The notes beneath the pieces were generated by a model that worked only from the letters and a program-made list of their open reading frames with translations, did not search any database and had not been told where the DNA came from. A stretch of 64,000 nucleotides of DNA from AC-32 sp963716865 (GTDB lineage: Bacteria > Actinomycetota > Thermoleophilia > Gaiellales > Gaiellaceae): positions 310,001 to 374,000 of the forward strand of contig CAVQUF010000004.1 in assembly GCA_963716865.1 (NCBI GenBank), given 5' to 3'. This document shows positions 16,349-26,516 of the stretch, piece by piece. Both the position numbers and the translations under genes were made by a program. Each line of letters starts with the position of its first letter. The stretch's first letter is position 1.

Positions 16349-17175
16349 AGCTCCCTCACAGCCATCAGCGGCGCCACCTCGTCCCAGCGGTACACCGGGC
16401 CGTCGCGGCAGATCATCGTCGGGCCGAGCTGGCAGTGGCCGCAGTGGCCGACGCCGCATTGCATGTTCCGTTCCATCGAGACGTGGATCCGGTCGGGCGC
16501 GACCCCGCGCTCGAGCAGCGCGTCGGCGCTCGTGCGCATCATGATCTCGGGGCCGCAGATGAAGGCGGTCGCCGCGGCCGGGTCGAAGCGGGCGCTCGCC
16601 ACGAGCTTGGCCACGAAGCCGACCTTGCCGGACCAGCCCGAGTCGGCCGCGTCGACCGTGACGTCGACCTGGAAGTTCTTCCGCCAGCGCTCGAGCTCGC
16701 GCGCGTAGAGCAGCTCGGCCGGCCGACGGCTGCCGTAGAGCAGCACCACCTCGCCGAGCTCGCCGCGGCGACGGAGCAGCTCGTAGACGACCGGGCGCAG
16801 CGGCGCGAGCCCGATCCCACCTGCGATCACGATCGCGTCCCCGCCGAGCGCGGCCTCGACGGGCCAGGCGTTGCCGAACGGGCCGCGCACGCCCAGGACC
16901 GCGCCGCGCTTCGCCCCGCAGATCGCCTGCGTGACCGCGCCGACCGCGCGCACGGTGTGCATGAGCGGGCCCTCGACGTCGCCGGAGATCGAGATCGGCA
17001 CCTCGCCGATCCCGTAGGCGTAGAGCATCGTGAACTGGCCCGGCGCGAGCGCCAGCGGCTCGCCGCCCGCCGGCTCGAGCGCGAGCGTCCACGTGTCCTC
17101 GGTCTCCCGGCGCCGCCGCGTCACGGCAAACGCGTGAGGAGCCATCGGCCCCCGCAGCTCAGCCGTCGTGGCCAT
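16345..17175 (-). CDS. hydrogenase FAD/NAD(P)-binding reductase subunit (HydG/HyhG)
   Basis: A 276-residue ferredoxin-NADP reductase-like subunit: a flavin-binding barrel (about 15-110), an NAD(P)-binding domain (IVIAGGIGLAPLRP) and a C-terminal [2Fe-2S] cysteine set CGVGHCGHC...C. It is the gamma subunit that connects the NiFe/Fe-S subunits to NADP(H). The same fold occurs in dihydroorotate dehydrogenase PyrK, but the operon settles the assignment. It overlaps the cNMP-binding gene by 17 bp. Confidence 0.9.
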   Translation of the reverse strand: MATTAELRGPMAPHAFAVTRRRRETEDTWTLALEPAGGEPLALAPGQFTMLYAYGIGEVPISISGDVEGPLMHTVRAVGAVTQAICGAKRGAVLGVRGPFGNAWPVEAALGGDAIVIAGGIGLAPLRPVVYELLRRRGELGEVVLLYGSRRPAELLYARELERWRKNFQVDVTVDAADSGWSGKVGFVAKLVASARFDPAAATAFICGPEIMMRTSADALLERGVAPDRIHVSMERNMQCGVGHCGHCQLGPTMICRDGPVYRWDEVAPLMAVREL

Positions 17176-17606
17176 AGAGATCCAGGAGCCGGAGCCTCGT
17201 CCACTGCAGGCGCTCGATCAGCACCTGGGCGAAGCGGGACATCAGTGCGTAGCCGAGGCTCGGGTCCTCCTCGCACTTACCCCGGAGGCAGGCACCGTCG
17301 AAGGCGGTGGCCCGGACCGGCGTCAGCGCGCGCGCGTCGAAGTGCCAGCGGTACGGCGGGAAGAGCCACGACCAGCCGACGACCTCGCCCGCCTCCAGCG
17401 TCTCGATGATCGCCGGCCCGCGGGCGGGCACGTACATCTCCAGCGCCACGCTTCCGTGCCGGACGAGGTAGAAGGTGTCGGCGGCGTCGCCCTCCCGGAA
17501 GAGCATCGCGCTCTGGTCGAAATGGACGTTGCCCGCGCAACCGGCGAGCAGCGTCAGCTCGTCGGCGGAAAGGCCCTCGAAGACGGGCACCCCACGCAGC
17601 AGCGTG

Positions 17607-17620
<14 letters not shown>
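17159..17620 (-). CDS. cyclic-nucleotide-binding domain protein without DNA-binding domain
   Basis: A 153-residue protein that is essentially one Crp/Fnr-type cNMP-binding domain (PVFEGLSADELTLLAG, FREGDAADTFYLVRHGSVAL, GEVVGWSWLFPPYRWHFDARA). It ends after the long helix, with no winged-helix DNA-binding domain. The usual phosphate-binding GE and R/S residues in the cassette (here GWSWLFPPYRWHFDARA) are altered, so ligand binding is uncertain. It is embedded between hydrogenase Fe-S and reductase genes with overlaps on both sides, suggesting a subunit-level or allosteric role rather than transcription control. Confidence 0.85.
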
Positions 17621-18743
<1,123 letters not shown>

Positions 18744-18838
18744 CAACGATGAGCCTCGCGGTTCCGGCCTGACCCTACATCCGTAGCTTCTCCGATTCCG
18801 AATGTGGTCTAGTGACGATTTCGAAATCCGTGCATTTC

Positions 18839-18918
18839 GGATCGACCGGTCAATTCCGACGGACGCGCGGGCGGCGCCCGCACGTCCTGAGGTCGGCGTC
18901 GCACGCGACGCCTTTGAG
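18839..18918. repeat. duplicated hairpin-forming intergenic element, copy B
   Basis: Second copy of the element at 16271-16348, starting GGATCGACCGGTC and ending in the hairpin GGCGTC-GCACGC-GACGCC. The central stem GGACG...CGTCC differs from copy A (GGCCC...CGGCC) partly by a paired change (A-T here for C-G there), suggesting structure is kept. It ends 15 bp before the hypF start. Confidence 0.65.
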
Positions 18919-18933
18919 CGGTTCAATGCGCAC

Positions 18934-21084
18934 ATGGTCGTCGTTTCGCGCCGCCGTTTTCGCATCCGCGGAGTCGTCCAGGGCGTCGGCTTCCGGCCGT
19001 TCGTGTACGGGCTTGCGGTTCGTCACGGGCTCCGCGGGTTCGTGCTCAACGACGGAGACGGCGTCGTCGTGGAGGCCGAAGGGGACGAGGCGACGCTGGC
19101 CCGCTTCGCGGACGCGCTGCGGAGCGAGGCGCCGGGGCTGGCCCGCGTCGACGAGGTGGTCGCCGACTCCCTGGCACCGAGCGGCGAGGGCGAGTTCCGG
19201 ATCGTCGCCAGCCACCCGACCGGCGCGACGGCGCTGATCCCGCCCGACGTCGCCACCTGCGACGACTGCCTGCGGGAACTCTTCGACCCGTCCGACCGCC
19301 GCTACCGGTACCCGTTCCTGAACTGCACGCAGTGCGGGCCGCGCTTCACGATCGTTCGCGGAGTGCCGTACGACCGGGCGCGCACGACGATGAGGAGCTT
19401 CGAGCTGTGCGCGGACTGTCGACGCGAGTACGAGGATCCAGGCGACCGCCGCTTCCACGCCGAGCCGACCTGCTGTTCGGCCTGCGGGCCACGGCTCATG
19501 CCCTCGCTCGAGGAGGCGGTCTCGCTGCTGCGTGCGGGGAAGATCGTCGCGGTCAAGGGCATCGGGGGCTACCACCTCGCGTGCGATGCAGGCGACGAGG
19601 AGGCGGTCGCGCGGCTCCGGGCGCGCAAGCACCGGGAGGAGAAGCCGTTTGCGCTCCTGACGGCTGCGCCCGAGTCGCTGGCCGAGCTCTCGCCGGAGGA
19701 GCTCGAGCTGCTGCGGTCACCGGCGCGGCCGATCGTGCTCGCCCGCCGGCTCGCGGGAGCCGCGGTCGCGCCTTCCGTCGCTCCCGGAAGCCCGTGGGTC
19801 GGGCTGATGCTCCCGTACTCGCCGCTCCACCATCTGCTCTGTGCAGATCTCGGTCGGCCACTCGTGCTCACGAGCGGGAACCGTTCGGACGAGCCGATCG
19901 CGTTCGAGGACGAGGACGCGCGTGAGCGGCTCGGCGGGATCGCCGATGCATTTCTCGCTCATGACCGCCCGATCCACCGGCGCTGCGAGGACTCGGTCGT
20001 GCGGGCCGGCTTCCCGGTGCGGCGCTCACGCGGGCACGTTCCGGCGGCGCTGCCACTGGCGGATCGCTCGCCGCCGCTCGTCGCCGCGGGCGCGGAGCTG
20101 AAGAGCACGTTCTGCGTCGCACGTGACGGCGAGGCCTTCCTCTCTCCGCACCTCGGCGACCTCGACTCGGAGGCGGCCTACCGGGCCTTCCTCGACGACC
20201 TCCGCCTCTACCTGGCCATGCTCGGTGTCGAGCCGGAACTGGTCGCGTATGACCTCCACCCCGAGTACCTGGCGACGAAGTGGGCGCTCGAGCAGGCCGG
20301 AGTGGAGCTCGTCGGCGTCCAGCACCACCACGCGCACGCCGCAGCGTGCCTCGCCGAGCACGGCAAGGAGGGGCCTGCGCTCGCGCTCGTCTTCGACGGC
20401 ACCGGGTTCGGCACCGACGGGACGCTCTGGGGCGGCGAGCTCCTGCGCTGCGACCTGGATGCCTTCGAGCGCGTCGCCCACCTCGATCCCGTGCCGCTCC
20501 CCGGTGGCGAGGCGGCAATTCGCGAGCCGTGGCGCGTGGCCGCAGTTCACCTCGAGCGGGCCGGCTTTCCGGTGCCCTGGCCCGCGTGGGAGCAGGTCCG
20601 GGAGAGCCTCAAGCTCGACCCGCCGCTCGCCTCGGGCATCGGCCGCCTCTTCGACGCGGTTGCTGCACTGCTCGGCGTCCGCGAGCGAGTGTCGTACGAG
20701 GGCCAGGCCGCGGTGGAGCTCGAGCAGCTCGCCGGCGAGACCCCCGCCGATCCCTACCCGTGGCGCTTTGGCGACGGGACCGACTTAGTAACAGTCTGTT
20801 ACTTGGAGCTCGAGGCCGGGCGGCCGCGGGAGGAGGTGGCGGCTCGCTTCCACGAGACCGTCGCCGCGGCCGCCGCCGAGGCCTGCGAGGAGGCGGCGGA
20901 GCCCCGGACGGTCGTGCTTTCGGGCGGCAGCTTCCAAAACCTGCGGCTCCTGAGTTCGACCCGGACACGCCTCGAGGCGCTCGGCTTCCGCGTCCTCGCC
21001 CACAGGCTCGTGCCTCCCAACGACGGGGGCATAAGCTACGGTCAGGCAGCCGTCGCGGCGAGGAGGAGCACAGCATGTGCCTAG
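18934..21084 (+). CDS. hypF: carbamoyltransferase HypF
   Basis: A 716-residue protein with the full HypF layout: acylphosphatase domain (RIRGVVQGVGFRPFVY), two zinc fingers (CDDC...CTQC and CADC...CSAC), a YrdC-like domain (KGIGGYHLACDA) and the C-terminal carbamoyltransferase/Kae1-like domain (HHHAHAAACLAEH, NDGGISYGQA). It makes the thiocarbamate on HypE that becomes cyanide ligands of the NiFe site. I chose the ATG at MVVVSRRRF, ahead of the acylphosphatase motif, rather than the longer frame from 18802. Residues 618-624 (LVTVCYL) are encoded by a palindromic insert-like sequence with rare codons. Confidence 0.93.
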   Translation: MVVVSRRRFRIRGVVQGVGFRPFVYGLAVRHGLRGFVLNDGDGVVVEAEGDEATLARFADALRSEAPGLARVDEVVADSLAPSGEGEFRIVASHPTGATALIPPDVATCDDCLRELFDPSDRRYRYPFLNCTQCGPRFTIVRGVPYDRARTTMRSFELCADCRREYEDPGDRRFHAEPTCCSACGPRLMPSLEEAVSLLRAGKIVAVKGIGGYHLACDAGDEEAVARLRARKHREEKPFALLTAAPESLAELSPEELELLRSPARPIVLARRLAGAAVAPSVAPGSPWVGLMLPYSPLHHLLCADLGRPLVLTSGNRSDEPIAFEDEDARERLGGIADAFLAHDRPIHRRCEDSVVRAGFPVRRSRGHVPAALPLADRSPPLVAAGAELKSTFCVARDGEAFLSPHLGDLDSEAAYRAFLDDLRLYLAMLGVEPELVAYDLHPEYLATKWALEQAGVELVGVQHHHAHAAACLAEHGKEGPALALVFDGTGFGTDGTLWGGELLRCDLDAFERVAHLDPVPLPGGEAAIREPWRVAAVHLERAGFPVPWPAWEQVRESLKLDPPLASGIGRLFDAVAALLGVRERVSYEGQAAVELEQLAGETPADPYPWRFGDGTDLVTVCYLELEAGRPREEVAARFHETVAAAAAEACEEAAEPRTVVLSGGSFQNLRLLSSTRTRLEALGFRVLAHRLVPPNDGGISYGQAAVAARRSTACA
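20785..20808 (+). repeat. palindromic element, copy 2 (inside hypF)
   Basis: AGTAACAG-T-CTGTTACT (20787-20803) is a perfect 17-bp palindrome, and with the following TGGAGC it matches the intergenic copy at 4881-4902 at all but the central base. It is read in frame by HypF through TTA, GTA, ACA and TGT codons, which are rare in this genome. Confidence 0.7.
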
Positions 21085-21341
21085 GGATCCCGGCCCAGAT
21101 CGTCGAGCTGGTGGACGCGGACGCGGGGATCGCGAAGGTGGAGATCTCGGGCGTCCGCCGTAACGTCTCGGTGGCGCTCTGCCCCGAGGCGGACGTGGAC
21201 GACTGGGTGCTGGTGCACGTCGGCTTCGCGCTCTCCCGCATCGACGAGGAGCAGGCACGCGAGACGCTCGAGCTGCTCGAGCAGATGGGCCAGGCCTACG
21301 AGCAGGAGGTCCGCGAGATCAGGGAGAGCGCGGGCGCGTGA
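21075..21341 (+). CDS. hypC: hydrogenase assembly chaperone HypC
   Basis: An 88-residue HypC/HupF protein starting MCLGIP, with the essential Cys2 that holds the Fe(CN)2CO intermediate with HypD, and the family segments VSVALCPEADVDDWVLVHVGFAL. A strong AGGAGG site lies upstream, and the ATG overlaps the hypF stop by 10 bp. It delivers the iron centre to the large subunit. Confidence 0.93.
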   Translation: MCLGIPAQIVELVDADAGIAKVEISGVRRNVSVALCPEADVDDWVLVHVGFALSRIDEEQARETLELLEQMGQAYEQEVREIRESAGA

Positions 21342-21535
21342 CCCTCGACAGCGAGCATTGCGTCACCTGCTCCGACGAGGCCGTCACAGCGACCGTCGTG
21401 ACCGTGGAGGGCGCGAACGCGACCGTCGAGGCCGAGGGCCGGCGCGAGCAGGTCGGGATCGAGCTCGTCGAGCCGGTCGAGCCGGGCGACGTGCTGCTCT
21501 GCCACGCGGGGATCGCGCTGGAGAAGCTGCCGTGA
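21338..21535 (+). CDS. second HypC/HupF-like protein lacking N-terminal Met-Cys
   Basis: A 65-residue HypC-like beta-barrel protein (VEPVEPGDVLLCHAGIALEKL matches the HypC core). Instead of Met-Cys it begins MTLDSEHCVTCSDEAV, with a CxxC seven residues in. The start is GTG, overlapping the hypC stop by 4 bp (GTGA) and hypD by 4 bp. HypC pairs are known, each serving different steps or enzymes. This one could hold a different ligand through Cys8 or Cys11 or act as a structural partner. Confidence 0.8.
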   Translation: MTLDSEHCVTCSDEAVTATVVTVEGANATVEAEGRREQVGIELVEPVEPGDVLLCHAGIALEKLP

Positions 21536-22653
21536 AGTACGTGGACGAGTTCCGCTCGGGCGAGCTGGCGCAGAAGCTGGCGCGCGAGATCGACGCGCTG
21601 GCAGAGCCGGGCCACGAGGTGAAGATCATGGAGGTCTGCGGGGGGCACACGCACGCGATCTACAAGCACGGGGTCGAGCACCTCGTCCCGCCGGAGGTCG
21701 ACTTCGTCCACGGCCCCGGCTGTCCCGTCTGCGTGATCCCGATGGGGCGGGTCGACGACGCGATCGCGCTCGCCGAGCGGCCCGAGGTGACGTTCACGAC
21801 CTTCGGCGACATGCTGCGCGTGCCCGGCGCCCGCGGCTCGCTGCTCGAGGCGAAGGCGCGCGGGGCCGACGTGCGCATGGTCTACTCGCCGCTCGACGCG
21901 CTCGAGCTCGCGCGGCGGAACCCCGAGCGCGAGGTCGTCTTCTTCGCCATCGGGTTCGAGACGACGGCGCCCGCGACGGCCCTGACGCTGCTCCGGGCCC
22001 GCGCCGAGGGGGTGCGCAACTTCTCTGCCTTCTGCAACCACGTCACGATCGGGCCGCCGCTGCGCGCCATCCTCGACTCGCCCGGGCTCCGGCTCGACGC
22101 GTTCATCGCTCCGGGCCACGTGTCGACGGTGATCGGCACCCGACCCTACGACTTCATCGTCGAGGAGTACGGCAAACCGGTCGTCGTGACGGCATTCGAG
22201 CCGCTCGACATCCTGCAGGCGGTCGTGATGCTGCTGCGTCAGCTTCGCGAGGGCCGCTGCCAGGTCGAGAACCAGTACACGCGCGTCGTGCGCCGCGACG
22301 GCAACCCTCGCGCGCTCGCCGCGCTCGACGAGACGATGGAGCTGCGTGAGACGTTCGAGTGGCGCGGCCTGGGCTGGATCGAGCGCAGCGCGCTGAAGCT
22401 GCGTCCCGAGCTCGCCGAGTGGGACGCGGAGGCCCGTTTCCAGCTCCCCGGCAACCGGGTCGAAGACCCGAAGGCCTGCCAGTGCGGCGAGGTGCTGATC
22501 GGCGCGATCAAGCCCTGGGAATGCCGCGTCTTCGGCACGGCATGCACCCCCGAGCGGCCGATCGGGACCTGCATGGTCTCGAGCGAAGGCGCCTGCGCGG
22601 CCTACTACAACTACGGCCGCCTGGCCAGGCCTCACGACGCCGTCTCTGCGTGA
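21532..22653 (+). CDS. hypD: hydrogenase formation protein HypD
   Basis: A 373-residue HypD with the conserved CGGHTH (Cys36), GPGCPVC, GFETTAPATA and FCNH motifs, and the C-terminal [4Fe-4S] cysteines (CQCGEV, C, TACTPERPIGTCMVSSEGAC). HypD and HypC assemble the Fe(CN)2CO unit. The GTG start overlaps the preceding HypC-like gene by 4 bp. Confidence 0.95.
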   Translation: MKYVDEFRSGELAQKLAREIDALAEPGHEVKIMEVCGGHTHAIYKHGVEHLVPPEVDFVHGPGCPVCVIPMGRVDDAIALAERPEVTFTTFGDMLRVPGARGSLLEAKARGADVRMVYSPLDALELARRNPEREVVFFAIGFETTAPATALTLLRARAEGVRNFSAFCNHVTIGPPLRAILDSPGLRLDAFIAPGHVSTVIGTRPYDFIVEEYGKPVVVTAFEPLDILQAVVMLLRQLREGRCQVENQYTRVVRRDGNPRALAALDETMELRETFEWRGLGWIERSALKLRPELAEWDAEARFQLPGNRVEDPKACQCGEVLIGAIKPWECRVFGTACTPERPIGTCMVSSEGACAAYYNYGRLARPHDAVSA

Positions 22654-23678
22654 GACGGAAGCCGAAGCTCAGGGACGAGGTCGTCACGCTCGCTCACGGC
22701 TCCGGCGGCAAGGCGACGCGCGCGCTTGTGGAGGGCCTCTTCCTCGAGGAGCTCGCGAACCCGCTGCTGGAGCCGCTCGGCGACTCGGCCCTGCTCGAGC
22801 TGGGCGGCTTCCGGCTCGCGTTCACGACCGACTCGTACGTCGTCAAGCCGATCGTGTTCCCCGGCGGCGACATCGGCGAGCTGGCCGTGAACGGGACGGT
22901 GAACGACCTCGCGGTCGCAGGCGCGCAGCCGGTCGCGCTCTCGGCGGGTTTCGTGATCGAGGAGGGCTTCGACGTCGCGGAGCTGCGGCGGCTCGCGGTC
23001 TCGATGGCGCGCGCGGCGAAGGCTGCCGGGACCGTGATAGCGACCGGCGACACGAAGGTCGTCGAGCGCGGCAAGGCCGACGGCCTATACGTGAACACCG
23101 CCGGCATCGGCCTCGTGCCCGAAGGAGTCGAGCTCGGCGCCGACCGCGTCCGCCCCGGCGACCGGGTGCTCGTCTCCGGCACCCTCGGCGACCACGGCAT
23201 GGCGGTGATGATCGCCCGCGGGGAGCTGGCGCTGGAGGTCGAGCTCGAGAGCGACACCGCGCCGGTCCACGAGCTCGCCGCGTCGCTGCTCGAGCTAGGC
23301 AGCGACGTCCGCTGGCTGCGCGACCCGACCCGTGGCGGCCTTGCCACCGCGCTCAACGAGCTCGCGCACGAAGCACAGCTCGCGGTGGCGCTCGAGGAGG
23401 CGGCGCTGCCGCTGCGGTCGGAGGTTGTCGGCGCGTGCGAGATCCTCGGCATCGACCCGCTCTACGTCGCCAACGAGGGGAAGCTCGTCGCGGTGGTCGC
23501 TCCGGAAGCGGCGGACGAGGCGCTCTCGTGCCTTCGGGAGATCGAGCTCGGCAGCGAGGCCGCGATCGTGGGCGAGGTCAGGCCCGAGCCGGAAGGGCTC
23601 GTCCTGCTCGACACGGCCTTCGGTGGCACCCGGATCGTCGACATGCTCGTCGGCGACCCCCTCCCGCGAATCTGCTAG
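22650..23678 (+). CDS. hypE: hydrogenase maturation protein HypE
   Basis: A 342-residue AIR-synthase-family protein with the N-terminal HGSGGKATRALVEG motif and the C-terminal PRIC, whose terminal Cys is thiocarbamoylated by HypF and dehydrated to thiocyanate. The GTG start overlaps hypD by 4 bp. It closes the hyp operon (hypF, C, C2, D, E). Neither hypB nor a full-length hypA is present in this operon. Confidence 0.95.
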   Translation: MRRKPKLRDEVVTLAHGSGGKATRALVEGLFLEELANPLLEPLGDSALLELGGFRLAFTTDSYVVKPIVFPGGDIGELAVNGTVNDLAVAGAQPVALSAGFVIEEGFDVAELRRLAVSMARAAKAAGTVIATGDTKVVERGKADGLYVNTAGIGLVPEGVELGADRVRPGDRVLVSGTLGDHGMAVMIARGELALEVELESDTAPVHELAASLLELGSDVRWLRDPTRGGLATALNELAHEAQLAVALEEAALPLRSEVVGACEILGIDPLYVANEGKLVAVVAPEAADEALSCLREIELGSEAAIVGEVRPEPEGLVLLDTAFGGTRIVDMLVGDPLPRIC

Positions 23679-23689
23679 CGGCTCGGGAC

Positions 23690-24442
23690 TTACTTCAGCG
23701 TCTTGAGGTAGGCGACGAGCGCCTTGAGCTGAGCGGCGGTGAGGATCCCGCCCCAGTGCGGCATGCTCACGATCGGGGCCTGGCCGATGACGCTGCCGCT
23801 GCGGACGATGTCCTCGATCTTCTTGTCGGTATTGAACTCCGTGCGAAAGTCGACGCCCGTGAGCGGCGGAATCGCCTTGTCCTCCGAGAGCGGGTTCGGC
23901 ACGCCGCCGAGGCCGTTCGGGCCGTGGCAGTTGATGCAGCCGTCGCGCACGTAGAGCGCCGCGCCCGCGACCGCGAGGCCCTGTCCCTTGGGGACGGCGA
24001 CCGGCGTCGCGTCCGGAACGCTCGGAAGGCCCGCGCGGATGTAGGCGACGAGCTCCGCGACCTGGCGCTTCGAGATGACGGCGCCCCACACCGGCATGTA
24101 CGGCTTCGTCGGGTTCGCGGACTCGCCGAGGCCGTGGTTGATGATCTGAGTGAGCTGGGCGACCGTCAGCTGGCTGCCCGCCGCCTTCAGCTCGGGCACG
24201 TCGGGCGAGACGCCGCCCGTCCCGTTCATGCCGTGGCACTGGGCGCAGGCGAACTGGACAAACGCGTGTGCTCCGGCCGCCACCTTCGGGTCAACGGCCG
24301 CCGCAGCCGCCGCGCCGGTCGTCACGGAACCGACCGTCTTGGTCTTCGCGGTGTAGTGGCCGGCCCCCCAGCCGATCAGCCCCGCCACCACCAGCAGCAG
24401 GACGACGACCACGGCGCCCACGGCCAACAGTCGGTTGCTCAT
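23690..24442 (-). CDS. membrane-anchored di-haem cytochrome c
   Basis: A 250-residue protein with an N-terminal membrane anchor (about residues 5-26) and two cytochrome c domains with haem motifs CAQCH and CINCH. Each is followed by the usual methionine ligand region (PYMPVWG, SMPHWGG). It is likely an electron carrier on the outer face, suited to feeding the cytochrome oxidase encoded at 31-34.5 kb. I chose the ATG at MSNRLL. It is convergent with hypE, with 11 bp between stops. A bipartite promoter element lies 48-84 bp upstream. Confidence 0.9.
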   Translation of the reverse strand: MSNRLLAVGAVVVVLLLVVAGLIGWGAGHYTAKTKTVGSVTTGAAAAAAVDPKVAAGAHAFVQFACAQCHGMNGTGGVSPDVPELKAAGSQLTVAQLTQIINHGLGESANPTKPYMPVWGAVISKRQVAELVAYIRAGLPSVPDATPVAVPKGQGLAVAGAALYVRDGCINCHGPNGLGGVPNPLSEDKAIPPLTGVDFRTEFNTDKKIEDIVRSGSVIGQAPIVSMPHWGGILTAAQLKALVAYLKTLK

Positions 24443-24489
24443 CGCGTCCCCATCTTGACGGGGGAGGGTGACGGCTTCAACAGGTCGAT

Positions 24490-24526
24490 CCATCAGGGCC
24501 GCCGCTGATGTCGTTGCGGGTTTCCC
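24490..24526 (-). promoter_or_regulatory. bipartite promoter-like element upstream of cytochrome c
   Basis: On the minus strand the palindrome GCGGGAAACCCGC (its 11-bp core 24526-24516) is followed by 17 bp and CCCTGATGG (24498-24490), 48 bp before the cytochrome c ATG. This layout matches the sites before stress genes at 44, 48 and 52 kb. Confidence 0.6.
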
Positions 24527-24530
24527 GCAG

Positions 24531-25274
24531 CTAGGCGCCTGCGGCCTGGGGAGCGGCCGCCTGCTGGCCGCGATGCTCGAGGATCACCTCGAGCAGCCGC
24601 TGGGAGTGCAGCACGTGCTCGTGCGCGAGAGCCCTGGCCCCGTCCACGCTTCCGGCGACGAGCGCGTCGAGGATCGCGTGGTGCTGGTTGACGTTCTGCC
24701 GGTAGAGATCGTCGATCTCCGGGCCGCCGGGGATCCACCGGCTGAGGAACGTCCGCCGTGCGCTCTTCGCGACCTGCTCGACGAGGGGAACGTTCGCCGC
24801 CTCGTAGATGACGTCGTGGAAGCGGTAGTTCGCGCGCACCCAGTCGGCCGTCAGCCGCGTCCGCTCACCCTCGCTCCGCCGGCGGTCGAGCAGCTGCTCG
24901 GTCAGCTCCTCGAAGAGCGCCTCGGCGCCCGCGAGCTCGGCGAGCCTCGCCTCGGTCATGTGCGGCGTGGCGAGGCCGGTCACGAGCGCCTCCAGCTCGG
25001 CGCGGACGAGGAAGGCCTGGCGCAGCTCGTCGAGCGAGATCGTCCGCACCCGGACGCCCCGGTTCGGCGTGAAGGAGACGAGGCCCGTCGCGGCCAGGCG
25101 GCGGAGCGCCTCACGGATGGGCGTCCGGCTGACCCCGAAGCGCTCGGAGAGCTGTTCCTGGCGCAGGACGGCGCCGGGTGGCAGCTCGCCGGAGATGATC
25201 GCGTCCTCGAGCGCGAGGGCGATCTCGTCGGCCTTGGTGCCGCCCGTCTCCTCGCCGGTCGTCAGCTCCGAAAT
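24531..25274 (-). CDS. GntR-family regulator, FadR/FCD subfamily
   Basis: About 247 residues: an N-terminal winged helix (LRQEQLSERFGVSRTPIREALRRLAATGLV) and a C-terminal FCD all-helical ligand domain with metal-binding-type residues (FHDVIYEA, HHAILDAL, HVLHS). It follows isocitrate lyase in the same operon and probably regulates it in response to an organic acid. No ATG, GTG or TTG is available before the DNA-binding domain. The best candidate is ATT at 25274, with GGAGG 7 bp upstream, inside the end of the isocitrate lyase gene; CTG at 25265 is an alternative. Confidence 0.85.
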   Translation of the reverse strand: MSELTTGEETGGTKADEIALALEDAIISGELPPGAVLRQEQLSERFGVSRTPIREALRRLAATGLVSFTPNRGVRVRTISLDELRQAFLVRAELEALVTGLATPHMTEARLAELAGAEALFEELTEQLLDRRRSEGERTRLTADWVRANYRFHDVIYEAANVPLVEQVAKSARRTFLSRWIPGGPEIDDLYRQNVNQHHAILDALVAGSVDGARALAHEHVLHSQRLLEVILEHRGQQAAAPQAAGA

Positions 25275-26516
25275 TGGGCGGCCTCCGTGGAGCCCTGGAG
25301 GGCCAGCGTCGAGCTCTCCCCGCCGCTGATCGCCTGCGCGACGGCGTCGAAGTAGCCGGCGCCCGCCTCGCGCTGGTGCCGCGTGGCCGTGTAGCCGTGC
25401 TCCGCGAGCGCGAACTCGCCCTCCTGGAGGCGCACGTAGGCGCTCATTCCCTCGCGCGCGTAGCCGTGCGCGAGCTCGAACATGCCCGCGTTCAGCGAGT
25501 GGAAGCCGGCCAGCGTGACGAACTGGAAGCGGTACCCGAGCTCCGCCAGCTCGCCCTGGAACCTCGCGATCGCGTCGTCGTCGAGGTGCGAGCGCCAGTT
25601 GAAGGACGGAGAGCAGTTGTACGCGAGCATCTTCCCGGGGAACTCGTCGCGGATCGCCTGCGCGAACTCGCGCGCCTCGCCCATGTCGGGCGTCGACGTC
25701 TCGAACCAGACGAGGTCGGCGTAGGGCGCGTACGCAAGGCCACGCGCAATCGCGGCCCCGAGCCCGTGGCGGACGACGAAGAAGCCCTCGGGAGTGCGCT
25801 CGCCGGTGAGGAACGGCTCGTCCGCCGGATCGGCGTCGCTCGTCAGCAGGCTCGCGCTGAGCGCGTCCGTGCGGGCGACGAGCAGCGTGGGAACGCCGCA
25901 GACGTCCGCGGCGAGCCTCGCCGCCGCGAGGGTCCGCAGGAACTGGCTCGTCGGCACGAGCACCTTGCCGCCGAGATGGCCGCACTTCTTCTCGGACGAG
26001 AGCTGGTCCTCGAAGTGCACGGCCGCCGCGCCCGCCTCGATCATCCCCTTCATCAGCTCGAAGGCGTTGAGCGGGCCGCCGAAGCCGGCCTCGGCGTCGG
26101 CGACGATGGGTGCGAGCCAGTACGTTGCGGTGTCCCCCTCGGCGGCGTGGATCTCGTCGGCCCGGAGCAAGGCGTTGTTCAGGCGCCGCACGAGGGCGGG
26201 GCCGCTGTTGGACGGGTAGAGGCTCTGGTCGGGATAGGTGTGCCCGCCGAGGTTGGCGTCGGCGGCGACCTGCCAGCCGCTGAGGTAGATGGCCTTCAGG
26301 CCCGCCTTGACCATCTGCACGGCCTGGCCGCCGGTGAGCGCGCCGAGCGCGGGCACGTACTCCTCGGTCTGGAGCAGGTTCCACAGCCGCTCTGCGCCGA
26401 GCCGGGCGAGCGTGTGCTCGACCTGGACCGTGCCGCGCAGCCGGCCCACGTCCTCGCTCGTGTACGGGCGCTCGATTCCCTCCCAGCGCCCGTTCGACGT
26501 GCCGTTTGCGCTTCCG

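Noticed and set aside
18802..18933. N-terminal extension of HypF from 18802
   Set aside because: It would translate the repeated hairpin element and lacks similarity to HypF; the ATG at 18934 directly precedes the acylphosphatase domain.
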